From Actinomadura mexicana (GTDB lineage: Bacteria; Actinomycetota; Actinomycetes; Streptosporangiales; Streptosporangiaceae): a stretch of 64,000 nt of DNA. Location of the stretch: NCBI RefSeq assembly GCF_900188105.1, contig NZ_FZNP01000006.1:1-64000 (forward strand), written 5' to 3'. A program made the translations under genes and the position numbers. Of the stretch, positions 34,135 through 41,943 are shown piece after piece. The notes below the pieces were generated by a model, which saw only the letters and a list, made by a program, of their open reading frames with translations, made no database searches and was not told where the DNA came from. Positions within the stretch are counted from its first letter, which is position 1. The number at the start of each line of letters is the position of its first letter.

Positions 34135-34743
34135 ATGGACCTGCTGAACGAATTGCTCACAACCGATTTCCGCCCACTCGACCGGAAGGCGGCCGATCTC
34201 TACCTGTCCGTCGTCGCGCAGGTGAAGCCGGACGCGCTGCACCTGCCGACGCCGTGCCCCGACTGGACGCTGCACGGCCTGCTGCGCCACCAGGTGAGCC
34301 AGGACGAGGGCTTCGCGGCCGCCGCCCGGGGCGAGGGCGCGCGGCTGTCCGCCTGGCGCGGCGGCGACCTCGGCGGCGACCCCCTCGGCGCGGCGCGGGC
34401 CTCCGCCGACCTCGTGACGAAGGCCTTCACGGAGGTGGCCCTGGACGCCGAACTGGCCCTTCCCGAAATCCGCGACGGCGGCGCCTTCCCCGCCGCGCTG
34501 GCGATCAGCTTCCACTTCGTCGACCTGGTCGTGCACGCCTGGGACGTCGCCGCCTCGATCGGCGCGGCCTGGGAGCCCGCCGGGGAACTCGTGGAGGCGT
34601 CCCTCAAGATCGCCGCCATCGTTCCCGCGGAGGGCCGGGGCCCCGGCGACTCGTTCGCCCCGTCCGTCCCCTCCTCGGACGGCGCGGAGCCGCGGGACCG
34701 CCTGCTCACCCTCCTCGGCCGGGCCCCCTCATGGCGCTCCTGA
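34135..34743 (+). CDS. DinB/mycothiol-type TIGR03086 family protein
   Basis: A 202-residue helical-bundle protein of the DinB/maleylpyruvate-isomerase-like superfamily. LPTPCPDWTLHGLLRHQV contains the first conserved His, and AISFHFVDLVVHAWDVAASIG holds the others; together these are the usual three-His metal site. Members act as thiol-dependent (mycothiol) isomerases or transferases, mostly of unknown substrate. No Shine-Dalgarno precedes ATG 34135. It is divergent from a MocR regulator and overlaps the next gene by 13 bases. Confidence 0.8.
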   Translation: MDLLNELLTTDFRPLDRKAADLYLSVVAQVKPDALHLPTPCPDWTLHGLLRHQVSQDEGFAAAARGEGARLSAWRGGDLGGDPLGAARASADLVTKAFTEVALDAELALPEIRDGGAFPAALAISFHFVDLVVHAWDVAASIGAAWEPAGELVEASLKIAAIVPAEGRGPGDSFAPSVPSSDGAEPRDRLLTLLGRAPSWRS

Positions 34744-35156
34744 GGACCCGGTGGAGCGCGGGGCCGGTCCGGGCGACGGGCCCGGTCCTCGTCAGCGTCA
34801 CCCACTTCACCTGCGCGCACCCGCCCGACCTGCCGAGGGCCTTCCACGCGGGCATGGTGCTGCGCCGGTCGTGGCCGGACCTGGAGGGCGCCGTCGGCCT
34901 GTGGCTGTGGACGGACCTCCGCCGGCGCAGGTGCGGCTCCGTCTCGGTCTGGACCGGCGAGGACGCGCTGCGCGGATTCGTCGCCTGGCCGCCGCACGTC
35001 GCCATCATGCGGAGGTTCCGGCGGCGCGGGACGATCCGTGCCGACACCTGGTGGTCGGACGCCTTCGAGCCTGCCGGGACGTGGGCGCGCGCGGAGCGGG
35101 TCCTCGCTCAGGCCGGGGCGGGGGCGGCCTCGCAGATCATCGACGCCTCCCGGTAA
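34731..35156 (+). CDS. small monooxygenase-like protein of unknown function
   Basis: A 141-residue protein resembling DUF3291/ABM-type dimeric alpha-beta-barrel proteins: LVSVTHFTCAHPPDLPRAFH, then LWLWTDLRRRRCGSVSVWTG and LRGFVAWPPHVAIMRRFRRR. ATG 34731 lies within the end of the DinB-type gene, suggesting coupled translation. Its last 49 bases overlap the end of the convergent MerR gene. Family placement is uncertain and no substrate is suggested. Confidence 0.6.
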   Translation: MALLRTRWSAGPVRATGPVLVSVTHFTCAHPPDLPRAFHAGMVLRRSWPDLEGAVGLWLWTDLRRRRCGSVSVWTGEDALRGFVAWPPHVAIMRRFRRRGTIRADTWWSDAFEPAGTWARAERVLAQAGAGAASQIIDASR

Positions 35157-35497
35157 AAACCGATCTTCACCTTGATCTGCCTCTGCTGCGCGCGCAGCGT
35201 GGCGATCTGCTCCTCGACGCGGCGGTCGTGCTCCTGCAGCAGGTCGAGCCGCTCCTGGACGGTCTCGCCGCCGCCGCGGGCCAGCTCGGAGTAGCGCAGC
35301 ATCTCGGCTATCGGCATCCCGGTGCCGCGCAGGCAGCGCAGCATCCCGAGCCATTGCAGGTCGTCGTCGGAGAACACGCGCCGTCCCGACGCGTTCCGCG
35401 CGATCTCGGACAGCAGCCCGATCTTCTCGTAGTAGCGCAGCGTGTCGATGCTGAAACCGCTCTTCTCGGCGGTCTCGGCGGGAGAGTAGGAGCTCAC
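35108..35497 (-). CDS. MerR family transcriptional regulator
   Basis: A 129-residue regulator. The N-terminal winged helix is clear (SPAETAEKSGFSIDTLRYYE, KIGLLSEIARNASGRRVFSD), followed by the dimerisation coiled coil (ERLDLLQEHDRRVEEQIATL). The C-terminus is short, with one Cys (SMICEAAPAPA), so the effector is probably a small molecule or redox signal. GTG 35497 lies seven bases from a -10, so the transcript is likely leaderless. Two near-identical palindromes in the divergent promoter region are its probable operators, controlling itself and the F420 oxidoreductase gene. Confidence 0.88.
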   Translation of the reverse strand: MSSYSPAETAEKSGFSIDTLRYYEKIGLLSEIARNASGRRVFSDDDLQWLGMLRCLRGTGMPIAEMLRYSELARGGGETVQERLDLLQEHDRRVEEQIATLRAQQRQIKVKIGFYREASMICEAAPAPA

Positions 35498-35504
35498 GCA
35501 CCCC

Positions 35505-35535
35505 AGGATCGCACCTGGAGTGCACTCCAGGTCAA
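35505..35535 (-). promoter_or_regulatory. merR promoter with 19-bp spacer and palindromic operator
   Basis: On the minus strand: -35 ttgacc (35530-35535), 19-base spacer, -10 gatcct (35505-35510). The spacer lies almost wholly inside the perfect 20-bp palindrome acctggagtgcactccaggt (35513-35532). Long spacers filled by a dyad are the hallmark of MerR-controlled promoters. Confidence 0.75.
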
Positions 35536-35555
35536 CGTCCGGCCGGTACGCCCGC

Positions 35556-35586
35556 TTGACCTGGAGCGCACTCCAGGGCACAGAGT
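35556..35586 (+). promoter_or_regulatory. MerR-type promoter of the F420 oxidoreductase gene
   Basis: -35 ttgacc (35556-35561), 19-base spacer, -10 cagagt (35581-35586). The spacer contains cctggagcgcactccagg (35560-35577), the same dyad as the merR operator with one central change. It lies 41 bases before the oxidoreductase start codon. Confidence 0.75.
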
Positions 35587-35626
35587 GGAAGGAGACGCAC
35601 GACACGAACCACGCGAAGGGAATGCC

Positions 35627-36496
35627 ATGCGCATTGGACTCCAGGTTCCGAGCTTCACCTTCCCCGGAGGGCCTGAGCAGATCGGCCCGTCCTTCGGACG
35701 CGTCGCCCGCGAGGCCGACCAGGGCGGGCTGCACTCGCTTTGGGTGATGGACCACTTCTTCCAGATCGGCGCCGTGGGCCCGCCGGAGGAACCCATGCTG
35801 GAGGGCTACTCGGCGCTCGCGTACGCGGCGGCGCTGACCGAGCGGATCACCCTCGGGACGATGGTCACCGGGGTCACCTACCGGCACCCCGGCGTCCTGG
35901 TCAAGACGGTGACCACGCTGGACGTCCTGTCGGGCGGGCGCGCGTGGCTCGGCATCGGCGCGGCCTGGAACGACGAGGAGTCGCGCGGCCTCGGCATCCG
36001 GTTCCCGCCGACCGCGGAGCGGTTCGAGCGGCTGGAGGAGACGCTGCGGATCGCCCGCCGGATGTGGGAGGGCGACGAGTCGCCGTTCGAGGGGGAGCAC
36101 TACACGCTGGAGCGCCCGCTCAACTCACCGCCCGCGCTGCGGCGCCCCCACCCGCCGATCCTCGTCGGCGGGGGCGGCGAGAAGAAGACGCTGCGGTTCG
36201 TGGCGAAGTACGCCGACGCCTGCAACCTCTTCGACGGCGACGAGCTGCCCCGCAAGCTGGAGGTCCTGCGGGAGCACTGCGAGCGCGAGGGCCGCGACCA
36301 CACCGAGATCGAGAAGACGTCGCTGACCTTCTTCACCGGGACGCCCTCGGTCGGCGCCGCCGTCGACACCGTCGGGCGGCTCGCCGAGCGGGGCATCGAC
36401 CACGTGATCTTCTCGCAGGGCACCGGCCAGGACCTCGCCGGCATCCTCGCCGAGGCCCTGGTCCAGACCGAAAAGATCGTCCCGGCGGGCAGGTGA
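35627..36496 (+). CDS. LLM-class F420-dependent oxidoreductase
   Basis: A 289-residue luciferase-like monooxygenase-fold enzyme. LQVPSFTFPGGPEQIG, HSLWVMDHFFQIG, ERITLGTMVTGVTYRHP and the substrate/cofactor segment GRAWLGIGAAWNDEESRGLGI are characteristic of the F420-binding subgroup. It should transfer hydride between F420H2 and an unknown carbonyl or alkene. ATG 35627 follows gaaggga. Expression is probably induced through the divergent MerR regulator. A strong hairpin lies just after the gene. Confidence 0.88.
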   Translation: MRIGLQVPSFTFPGGPEQIGPSFGRVAREADQGGLHSLWVMDHFFQIGAVGPPEEPMLEGYSALAYAAALTERITLGTMVTGVTYRHPGVLVKTVTTLDVLSGGRAWLGIGAAWNDEESRGLGIRFPPTAERFERLEETLRIARRMWEGDESPFEGEHYTLERPLNSPPALRRPHPPILVGGGGEKKTLRFVAKYADACNLFDGDELPRKLEVLREHCEREGRDHTEIEKTSLTFFTGTPSVGAAVDTVGRLAERGIDHVIFSQGTGQDLAGILAEALVQTEKIVPAGR

Positions 36497-36503
36497 GAGC
36501 CGG

Positions 36504-36534
36504 GTTCCGCGCGCCGCGCCGCGGCGCGCGGAAC
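36504..36534. terminator. bidirectional hairpin terminator
   Basis: Perfect 13-bp stem gttccgcgcgccg (36504-36516) with 36522-36534 and a five-base loop, between the convergent oxidoreductase and GtrA-family genes. Confidence 0.7.
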
Positions 36535-36572
36535 GCGACCCGCCGGTACACGGCGCCGGACGCGGCCCCGTC

Positions 36573-37025
36573 TCATGCCGTCGCGGGGGTGAACACCCAC
36601 TTCTTGTACGACCAGTAGCGGAACACCGATCCGAGGCCGACGCCCGCGAGGAGCCCCAGGTTGTAGGCGATCCCGCCGTGCAGGCCAAGGGTGTAGTAGG
36701 TGAAGCCGGTGCACAGCACCTGGATCAGCAGCCCGACGCCGTTCAGCGCGAAGAAGATCGCGACCTCCCGGCCGGAGCCGTCGCTGTCGCGGTGCCGGAA
36801 CGTCCAGAACCGGTTGAGCAGGTAGGAGGACAGGGTGGACACCACGGTCGGAACGACGACGCTCGTGACCGGGCTGCCGCCGAGCCACGCGCGCATCAGG
36901 TTGGCGCCGAAGAACATGATCAGCGTGCCGACGCACCCTACGAAACCGAAACTGAGCAGCTCCCGAAGGAATGTCCACAGCGCCGTGGCGGACGTGACCG
37001 TTTCGGCCGGTCTCGACCGCTGCAT
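36573..37025 (-). CDS. GtrA family membrane protein
   Basis: A 150-residue protein with four hydrophobic helices (LLSFGFVGCVGTLIMFFGAN, VVPTVVSTLSSYLLNRFWTF, VAIFFALNGVGLLIQVLC, GVGLGSVFRYWSYKKWVF). The LNRFWTFR and FRYWSYKKWVF motifs are the GtrA signature. Family members help flip or transfer polyprenyl-linked sugars, often for cell-wall arabinogalactan or teichoic decorations in actinobacteria. Start is ATG 37025 or GTG 37034. It stands alone. Confidence 0.88.
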   Translation of the reverse strand: MQRSRPAETVTSATALWTFLRELLSFGFVGCVGTLIMFFGANLMRAWLGGSPVTSVVVPTVVSTLSSYLLNRFWTFRHRDSDGSGREVAIFFALNGVGLLIQVLCTGFTYYTLGLHGGIAYNLGLLAGVGLGSVFRYWSYKKWVFTPATA

Positions 37026-37117
37026 GGTGCTCACTCGCCCAGACCTTACCTGAGTAGGACATATACGAAGGTCGTTACCCCGCAAAGATCAACGGGCACG
37101 GCCGCGACCGCCCTCCC

Positions 37118-38287
37118 TCACCGCTCGGCCGTCACCGCCGCCGGGGCGAGCAGGACGATCAGCCCGACCAGCGCGACCGGGACGGCCAGCGCCCACGTCA
37201 GGCCCACGCCCTGCGCGATGAACCCGATGACGGGCGGGCCGCCGAGCAGACCGAGGTAGCCGACGCCGGTGACCCGGGAGATCCCGGCCGCGGGCGGGAC
37301 GCCGGGCACGTTGCCCGCCGCGCTGAAGGTGACGGGCGCCACGACCGCGACGCCGAGGCCGAACAGCGTGAACCCTGCCACCGCCGCCATGGGGTCGCCC
37401 GCCGCGAGCCCGAGGCCGAGCCCGAGGGCGGCCACAAGCGAGCCGCCCCGCAGCACCGGGACGGGCCCGAAGCGCGCGACGACCTGGTCGCCGGTGAGCC
37501 GCCCCACGGTCATCGCCACCGCGCACCCGGCGTAACCGAGCCCCGCCACCCCGGGCCCGGTGCCGAGGTTCTCCCGCAGGTAGATCGCGCTCCAGTCGGC
37601 CATGGCGCCCTCCCCGACGAACGAGCACAGCCCGATGACGCCGAGCATGATCAGCGGCCGGCGCGGGGAGCGCGCGGGGGCGGGGGCGTCCTCGTCCGGC
37701 TCGGGGAACTCGTCGGCGGAACGGTCCAGCAGGCCGCGGCAGCCGAGGGCCAGCAGGGCGATCAGCACCGCCGCCGCGACCGCCAGATGCAGCGGGACGG
37801 CAACGCCCGCGTGCGCGGCCGCCGCGCCGGCCAGCGCCGCCAGCAGCGTCCCGATGCTGTAGGAGCCGTGCAGCCCGGACATCAGCGGGCGGCCGTAGCC
37901 GCGCTCCACGGCGACGCCCTGCGCGTTCATCGCCACGTCCATCAGGCCGAGCGAGGCGCCCATCAGCAGCAGCGAGAAGATCAGCCCGCCGAGGTTCCAG
38001 GCGAGGCCGAGGGGGACCAGCGCCACCGCGCCGGTGGACCCGGCGGCGATCGTCGTCACGCGGCTGCCCCACCGGTCGATGATCCGCCCCGCGAACCGGA
38101 CGGCCGCGACGACGCCGACGGGCGCGCCGAGCAGCGCCACGCCCATCGCGCCCTCGCTCAGCCCGAGATGCTCCTTGATCTGCGGGATGCGGGCGACCCA
38201 GGCGGCGCCGAGCAGGCCGTGGGCGGCGAACGCCAGCGTCACCGCGGTGCGCGCCCGGGCCGGCGTCGCGATCTTCTCGGTCACCAC
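37118..38287 (-). CDS. MFS transporter (YbjJ-like)
   Basis: A 389-residue major-facilitator protein with about 12 transmembrane helices. HGLLGAAWVARIPQIKEHLG and SEGAMGVALLGAPVGVV at the N-terminus, and the loop motif RFAGRIIDRWGSRVTTIAAG, resemble YbjJ-type transporters. The substrate is unknown. It begins at one of two adjacent GTG codons (38287/38284) and lies 47 bases downstream of the flavoprotein gene on the same strand, so the two may be cotranscribed. Confidence 0.85.
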   Translation of the reverse strand: MVTEKIATPARARTAVTLAFAAHGLLGAAWVARIPQIKEHLGLSEGAMGVALLGAPVGVVAAVRFAGRIIDRWGSRVTTIAAGSTGAVALVPLGLAWNLGGLIFSLLLMGASLGLMDVAMNAQGVAVERGYGRPLMSGLHGSYSIGTLLAALAGAAAAHAGVAVPLHLAVAAAVLIALLALGCRGLLDRSADEFPEPDEDAPAPARSPRRPLIMLGVIGLCSFVGEGAMADWSAIYLRENLGTGPGVAGLGYAGCAVAMTVGRLTGDQVVARFGPVPVLRGGSLVAALGLGLGLAAGDPMAAVAGFTLFGLGVAVVAPVTFSAAGNVPGVPPAAGISRVTGVGYLGLLGGPPVIGFIAQGVGLTWALAVPVALVGLIVLLAPAAVTAER

Positions 38288-38334
38288 TCAGCAGACTGTA
38301 CGTGGCTTACGCGACAGGGCCCGTCCCGGCCGCC

Positions 38335-39561
38335 TCACACCAGGTCGGCGAGCGGCACCCCCGGATCGGCGAGGCGGGCGGCGTCCACCGGGCGCCCGGA
38401 GCGGATCAGCGCCTGGACGTCCCCGGTGACGTCCCACACGTTGACGTTCATGCCGGCGACGACCCGGCCGCCCGACAGCCAGAACGCGACGAACTCCCGC
38501 CCGGGGACGTCCCCGCGGTACACGACCTCGTCGTACTCCCCCGGCGCCGCGACGCCCGACATCTCCATCCCGAGGTCGTACTGGTCGCTGAAGAAGTAGG
38601 GGATCCGGTCGTAGACGACGTCCTGGCCGAGCATCGCGCGGGCCGCGGCGGGCCCTCCGTCCAGGGCGTTCGCCCAGTGCTCGACGCGGATCCGGCGGCC
38701 GAGCAGCGGATTGTAGGCGTTGGCCACGTCCCCGGCCGCGAAGATGTCGGGGTCGGACGTGCGCAGCGACTGGTCGACGAGGATCCCGTCGGACACCTCC
38801 AGCCCGGCCTCCTCGGCGAGCCCGCTCCTGGGCCGCACCCCGATGCCGACGATCACGACGTCCGCGGGCACCTCGGCGCCGCCGGAGGTCACGACCGCCG
38901 ACACCTGCCCGGCGCCCCAGAACCCGGCCACGCCCTCGTCCATCCGCAGGACGACCCCGTGCTCGCGGTGCAGGTCGGCGAACATCCCGCCGAGCTCGGG
39001 CCCCATCGCGGCGTGCAGCGGCACCGGCTCCGGTTCGATGACCGTCACCTCGTTGCCGTGCCCGCGGGCGGCGGCCGCCGCCTCCAGCCCGATCCACCCC
39101 GCCCCGGCCACCACGACCCGGCGGCCGCCGGGCGCCAGCGCCTGCTTCAACGCGGCCGAGTCGGCCATCGTCCGCAGGTAGTGGATGCCCTGGAGCTTGG
39201 AGCCCGGCACGTCCAGCCGGCGCGGGGAGGCGCCCGTCGCCAGCAGCAGCCTGTCGTAGGAGACCGGCTCCTCGGTGGACAGCCGGACCTGGTGCGCGCC
39301 CCGGTCGATGGACGCGACGGACGTGCCGGCCCGCAACTCCACGTCGTGCTTGTCGTACCAGTCGGCCTCGTGGACGTGCGCCTTCTCCCGGGGCTCCTTG
39401 TCCAGCAGGAACCCCTTGGACAGCGGAGGCCGCTCGTACGGCCGCTCGATCTCCTCCCCGACCAGCAGCACTCTGCCCGCGAAGCCCTCCTCCCGGAGCG
39501 TCTCGGCGGCCTTGGCCCCGGCCAGGCCGGCGCCGGCGATGACGAACGTCTCCTCGGGCAT
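38335..39561 (-). CDS. FAD-dependent ferredoxin/rubredoxin reductase-type oxidoreductase
   Basis: A 408-residue two-dinucleotide-fold flavoprotein. The FAD motif FVIAGAGLAGAKAAETLREE is at the N-terminus, the NAD(P)H motif VVVAGAGWIGLEAAAAARG near residue 150, and the second FAD motif SDPDIFAAGDVANAYNPLL near residue 275, followed by the reductase C-terminal domain (GRRIRVEHWANALDGG). It should pass electrons from NAD(P)H to a ferredoxin serving cytochromes P450 or oxygenases; no ferredoxin gene is adjacent. ATG 39561 follows caggaggt. A dyad in the promoter region suggests regulation. Confidence 0.9.
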   Translation of the reverse strand: MPEETFVIAGAGLAGAKAAETLREEGFAGRVLLVGEEIERPYERPPLSKGFLLDKEPREKAHVHEADWYDKHDVELRAGTSVASIDRGAHQVRLSTEEPVSYDRLLLATGASPRRLDVPGSKLQGIHYLRTMADSAALKQALAPGGRRVVVAGAGWIGLEAAAAARGHGNEVTVIEPEPVPLHAAMGPELGGMFADLHREHGVVLRMDEGVAGFWGAGQVSAVVTSGGAEVPADVVIVGIGVRPRSGLAEEAGLEVSDGILVDQSLRTSDPDIFAAGDVANAYNPLLGRRIRVEHWANALDGGPAAARAMLGQDVVYDRIPYFFSDQYDLGMEMSGVAAPGEYDEVVYRGDVPGREFVAFWLSGGRVVAGMNVNVWDVTGDVQALIRSGRPVDAARLADPGVPLADLV

Positions 39562-39581
39562 GGTGACCTCCTGTAGTGGAC

Positions 39582-39599
39582 CTGTAGCTATCCCTACAG
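39582..39599. promoter_or_regulatory. inverted repeat upstream of the flavoprotein gene
   Basis: ctgtag (39582-39587) and ctacag (39594-39599) separated by six bases, 20-38 bases before the start codon; another ctgtag occurs at 39571. A regulator binding site is plausible but unidentified. Confidence 0.35.
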
Positions 39600-39677
39600 C
39601 GGCCTATGCCACGAGACAAGGGTCCATCGTCTGGCGCGTCGAGGCGTGTCCCGCCCCGCGCCTCCCCCACCGGAGGG

Positions 39678-40952
39678 TCAGTGCCCGCGTCCGCCCAGCA
39701 TGCGGTGGCGGGCCATCGCCGACAGGTCGGTCAGGGACGCGATCTGGTCGATCACGGCGCGCAGCCGGGCCGCGTCGTCGGAGGCGTCCACGAACGCGTC
39801 GCGGAAGCCCGGGTCGAGCGTGTCCGGCGCGCCCGCGAGCATCATCTCCGCGAGTTCGGTGATCAGCGTCCGCTGGCGGGCCCTGACCTCCTCGTGGCTG
39901 ATCCACACGTAGTGCGCCGTGATGCCCTTGAGCAGGGCGTTCTCCAGCCACTGCGGCCGCGGGACGATCAGCTCCGCCGCGTAGCGGGTGAGCGGGCGGT
40001 CGCCGTAGGCCTCCCGCGTGGCGGCCTCGGCGGCCAGGCAGAACCGCCCGATCAGCGTGCTGGTCAGGTTCTTGAGGGCGGCGAGGCTGCGCGGGGTCCC
40101 GTCGTAGCGGTCGGGCCAGTAGGGCTCGGCGAGCAGCGCGGAGAAGCGCTCCTCCAGCTCCGCCTGGCCTGCGTCGGGGCAGTACAGCTTGGCCGCCGTG
40201 GCGGCGACGAGGCGGCGCTCGGCGGGGTCGGCGAGACGGCCGAAGTCGACGTGCCCGGCGACCAGCGCGTCCTCCAGGTCGTGGACGGAGTAGGCGACGT
40301 CGTCGCTCCAGTCCATGACCTGGGCCTCGAAGCAGGTGCGGCCCGGCTCGGCGCCGTCGCGCACCCAGCGCGCCACGTCCGCGTCGTCGTCGTAGACGCC
40401 GAACTTGCCGTTCACGGCCTCGGCCTGCGACCACGGGTACTTCATCGCGGCGTCCAGCGCGGCGCGGGTCAGGTTGAGGCCGACGCTGCGGCCGTGCAGG
40501 GGCGACCCGTCCGCGCCGAAGGACTTGGGCTCCAGCCTGGTCAGGACGCGCAGGCTCTGCGCGTTGCCCTCGAACCCGCCGCAGTCGCGCGCGACGATGT
40601 CGAGCGCGTACTCGCCGTTGTGCCCGAACGGCGGATGCCCGATGTCGTGCGACAGGCAGGCCGTCTCCACGAGGTCGGGGTCGCAGCCGAGCGACTTGCC
40701 CAGCTCGCGGCCGACCTGCGCGCACTCCAGCGAGTGGGTGAGGCGCGTGCGCAGGCTCTGCACGGTGTCGGCCGCGGCGTCGGCGCCGGGCGAGGCCACC
40801 TGCGTCTTGGCGGCCAGCCTGCGGAGCGCGGCGCTGTGCAGGACCCGGGCCCGGTCGCGTTCGAACGCCGTGCGGTCGCGCCGCTTGGGGGGCTCGGGCG
40901 CCCAGCGTTCCTTGTCACGGCCGTCGTAGCCCGTGGTCACGTTGATCGTCAT
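39678..40952 (-). CDS. dgt: deoxyguanosinetriphosphate triphosphohydrolase-like protein
   Basis: A 424-residue HD-domain dNTPase that splits dNTPs to deoxynucleoside and triphosphate, affecting the nucleotide pool. The conserved R..H residues occur in RTRLTHSLECAQVGRELG, the HD motif in CLSHDIGHPPFGHNGE, and the distal Asp in DWSDDVAYSVHDLEDAL. It lacks a close partner; the next gene upstream on the same strand encodes a DUF218 membrane protein 33 bases away. Length and motifs are complete. Confidence 0.92.
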   Translation of the reverse strand: MTINVTTGYDGRDKERWAPEPPKRRDRTAFERDRARVLHSAALRRLAAKTQVASPGADAAADTVQSLRTRLTHSLECAQVGRELGKSLGCDPDLVETACLSHDIGHPPFGHNGEYALDIVARDCGGFEGNAQSLRVLTRLEPKSFGADGSPLHGRSVGLNLTRAALDAAMKYPWSQAEAVNGKFGVYDDDADVARWVRDGAEPGRTCFEAQVMDWSDDVAYSVHDLEDALVAGHVDFGRLADPAERRLVAATAAKLYCPDAGQAELEERFSALLAEPYWPDRYDGTPRSLAALKNLTSTLIGRFCLAAEAATREAYGDRPLTRYAAELIVPRPQWLENALLKGITAHYVWISHEEVRARQRTLITELAEMMLAGAPDTLDPGFRDAFVDASDDAARLRAVIDQIASLTDLSAMARHRMLGGRGH

Positions 40953-40985
40953 GTCCCTATCCAGGGTAGAGGGCCGCGGAGGGCC

Positions 40986-41849
40986 TCAGCGCCCCGGCGA
41001 CGGCGACGACGGGGGCTGAGACGAGGACGGGGGCTGAGACGACGAGGGCGTCTCGGACGGGTCGATGTGGATCCGCTTGATGGTCTCGTCCGGCACCTGG
41101 ACGCTCTTGCCCAGCAGCACGTACGACAGGTACCCGCCGGTCTCGCGGACGATGTAGTGGAACTGGGTGTCGCGGGTCTGCACGCTCGGGCCGCTGCGGG
41201 TCGGCGACGCGGCGGCCCTGATGCCGCTGTCCTCGGCCATCTTCTTGGAGCGCAGCCCGTGCCACGGGTCGGTGACGATCACGCCCGACGACCAGTGGTG
41301 CCGGTCGAACTCCTTGCCGACGGCCTTCATGCTCTCCAGCGTGTCGCGCCCGACGGGCACCTCGAAGACCCGGGAGGCGGGCACGCCGCCCTTGGTGATC
41401 AGCCAGCCGCGGCCGGCCCCGGCCTCGGTGTAGTTGTCGCCGGGCGCCTTGCCGCCCACCGTCACGATGGCCGGCGCGACCCCGCCGCGGTACAGCTCCA
41501 GGGCGTGCTGGAGCCGCCATTTCAGCGTCGGGGACGGCACCCCGTTGTACTGCGCGGCGCCCAGCACGATGATCGCGTCGGAGCGGGGCCGCTCGTCCTG
41601 GCGGGCCTGGTGCCAGATCCGCGCCCCGACGGCGAGCGGCGTCAGCACCGTGATCGCCAGCAGCCCGATCACCACCGCGGCCGGGATCGTGAACCAGGGC
41701 GACCGGCGCCACCGGCCGCGCCCACGGCGCCGCCGCGGCCGGTCCGCCCGGTCCTCGGGCCCGTCCGCCTCATCGTCTTCCGGCGTGAACTCCGGCAACT
41801 CCGCTTCCAACGTCATCGCATCGGACACGTTAGTGAGATGTTCCGGCAT
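40986..41849 (-). CDS. DUF218 (SanA/YdcF-like) membrane protein
   Basis: A 287-residue protein with an acidic then strongly basic cytoplasmic N-terminus (DRPRRRRGRGRWRRS), one transmembrane helix (WFTIPAAVVIGLLAITVLTP) and an exported DUF218 domain (AIIVLGAAQYNG, ALELYRGGVAPAIVTVGG, SGVIVTDPWHGLRSKKM). DUF218 proteins are linked to envelope integrity and vancomycin sensitivity. The C-terminus is a low-complexity tail with a direct repeat SSSQPP. ATG 41849 is used; ATG 41816 is an alternative. Confidence 0.85.
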   Translation of the reverse strand: MPEHLTNVSDAMTLEAELPEFTPEDDEADGPEDRADRPRRRRGRGRWRRSPWFTIPAAVVIGLLAITVLTPLAVGARIWHQARQDERPRSDAIIVLGAAQYNGVPSPTLKWRLQHALELYRGGVAPAIVTVGGKAPGDNYTEAGAGRGWLITKGGVPASRVFEVPVGRDTLESMKAVGKEFDRHHWSSGVIVTDPWHGLRSKKMAEDSGIRAAASPTRSGPSVQTRDTQFHYIVRETGGYLSYVLLGKSVQVPDETIKRIHIDPSETPSSSQPPSSSQPPSSPSPGR

Positions 41850-41900
41850 GCGCGCCAGGTTCGCCAGGTCGGCGTGTCATCCGTCCCACATCGGTCCCGC

Positions 41901-41931
41901 CGGCCGGCCCGGGGCGTGCGGGGGCCGGCCG
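41901..41931. terminator. hairpin downstream of ppdK
   Basis: 10-bp stem cggccggccc (41901-41910) with gggccggccg (41922-41931), 13 bases past the ppdK stop on the minus strand. Confidence 0.45.
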
Positions 41932-41943
41932 CCGGGCGGGGCG

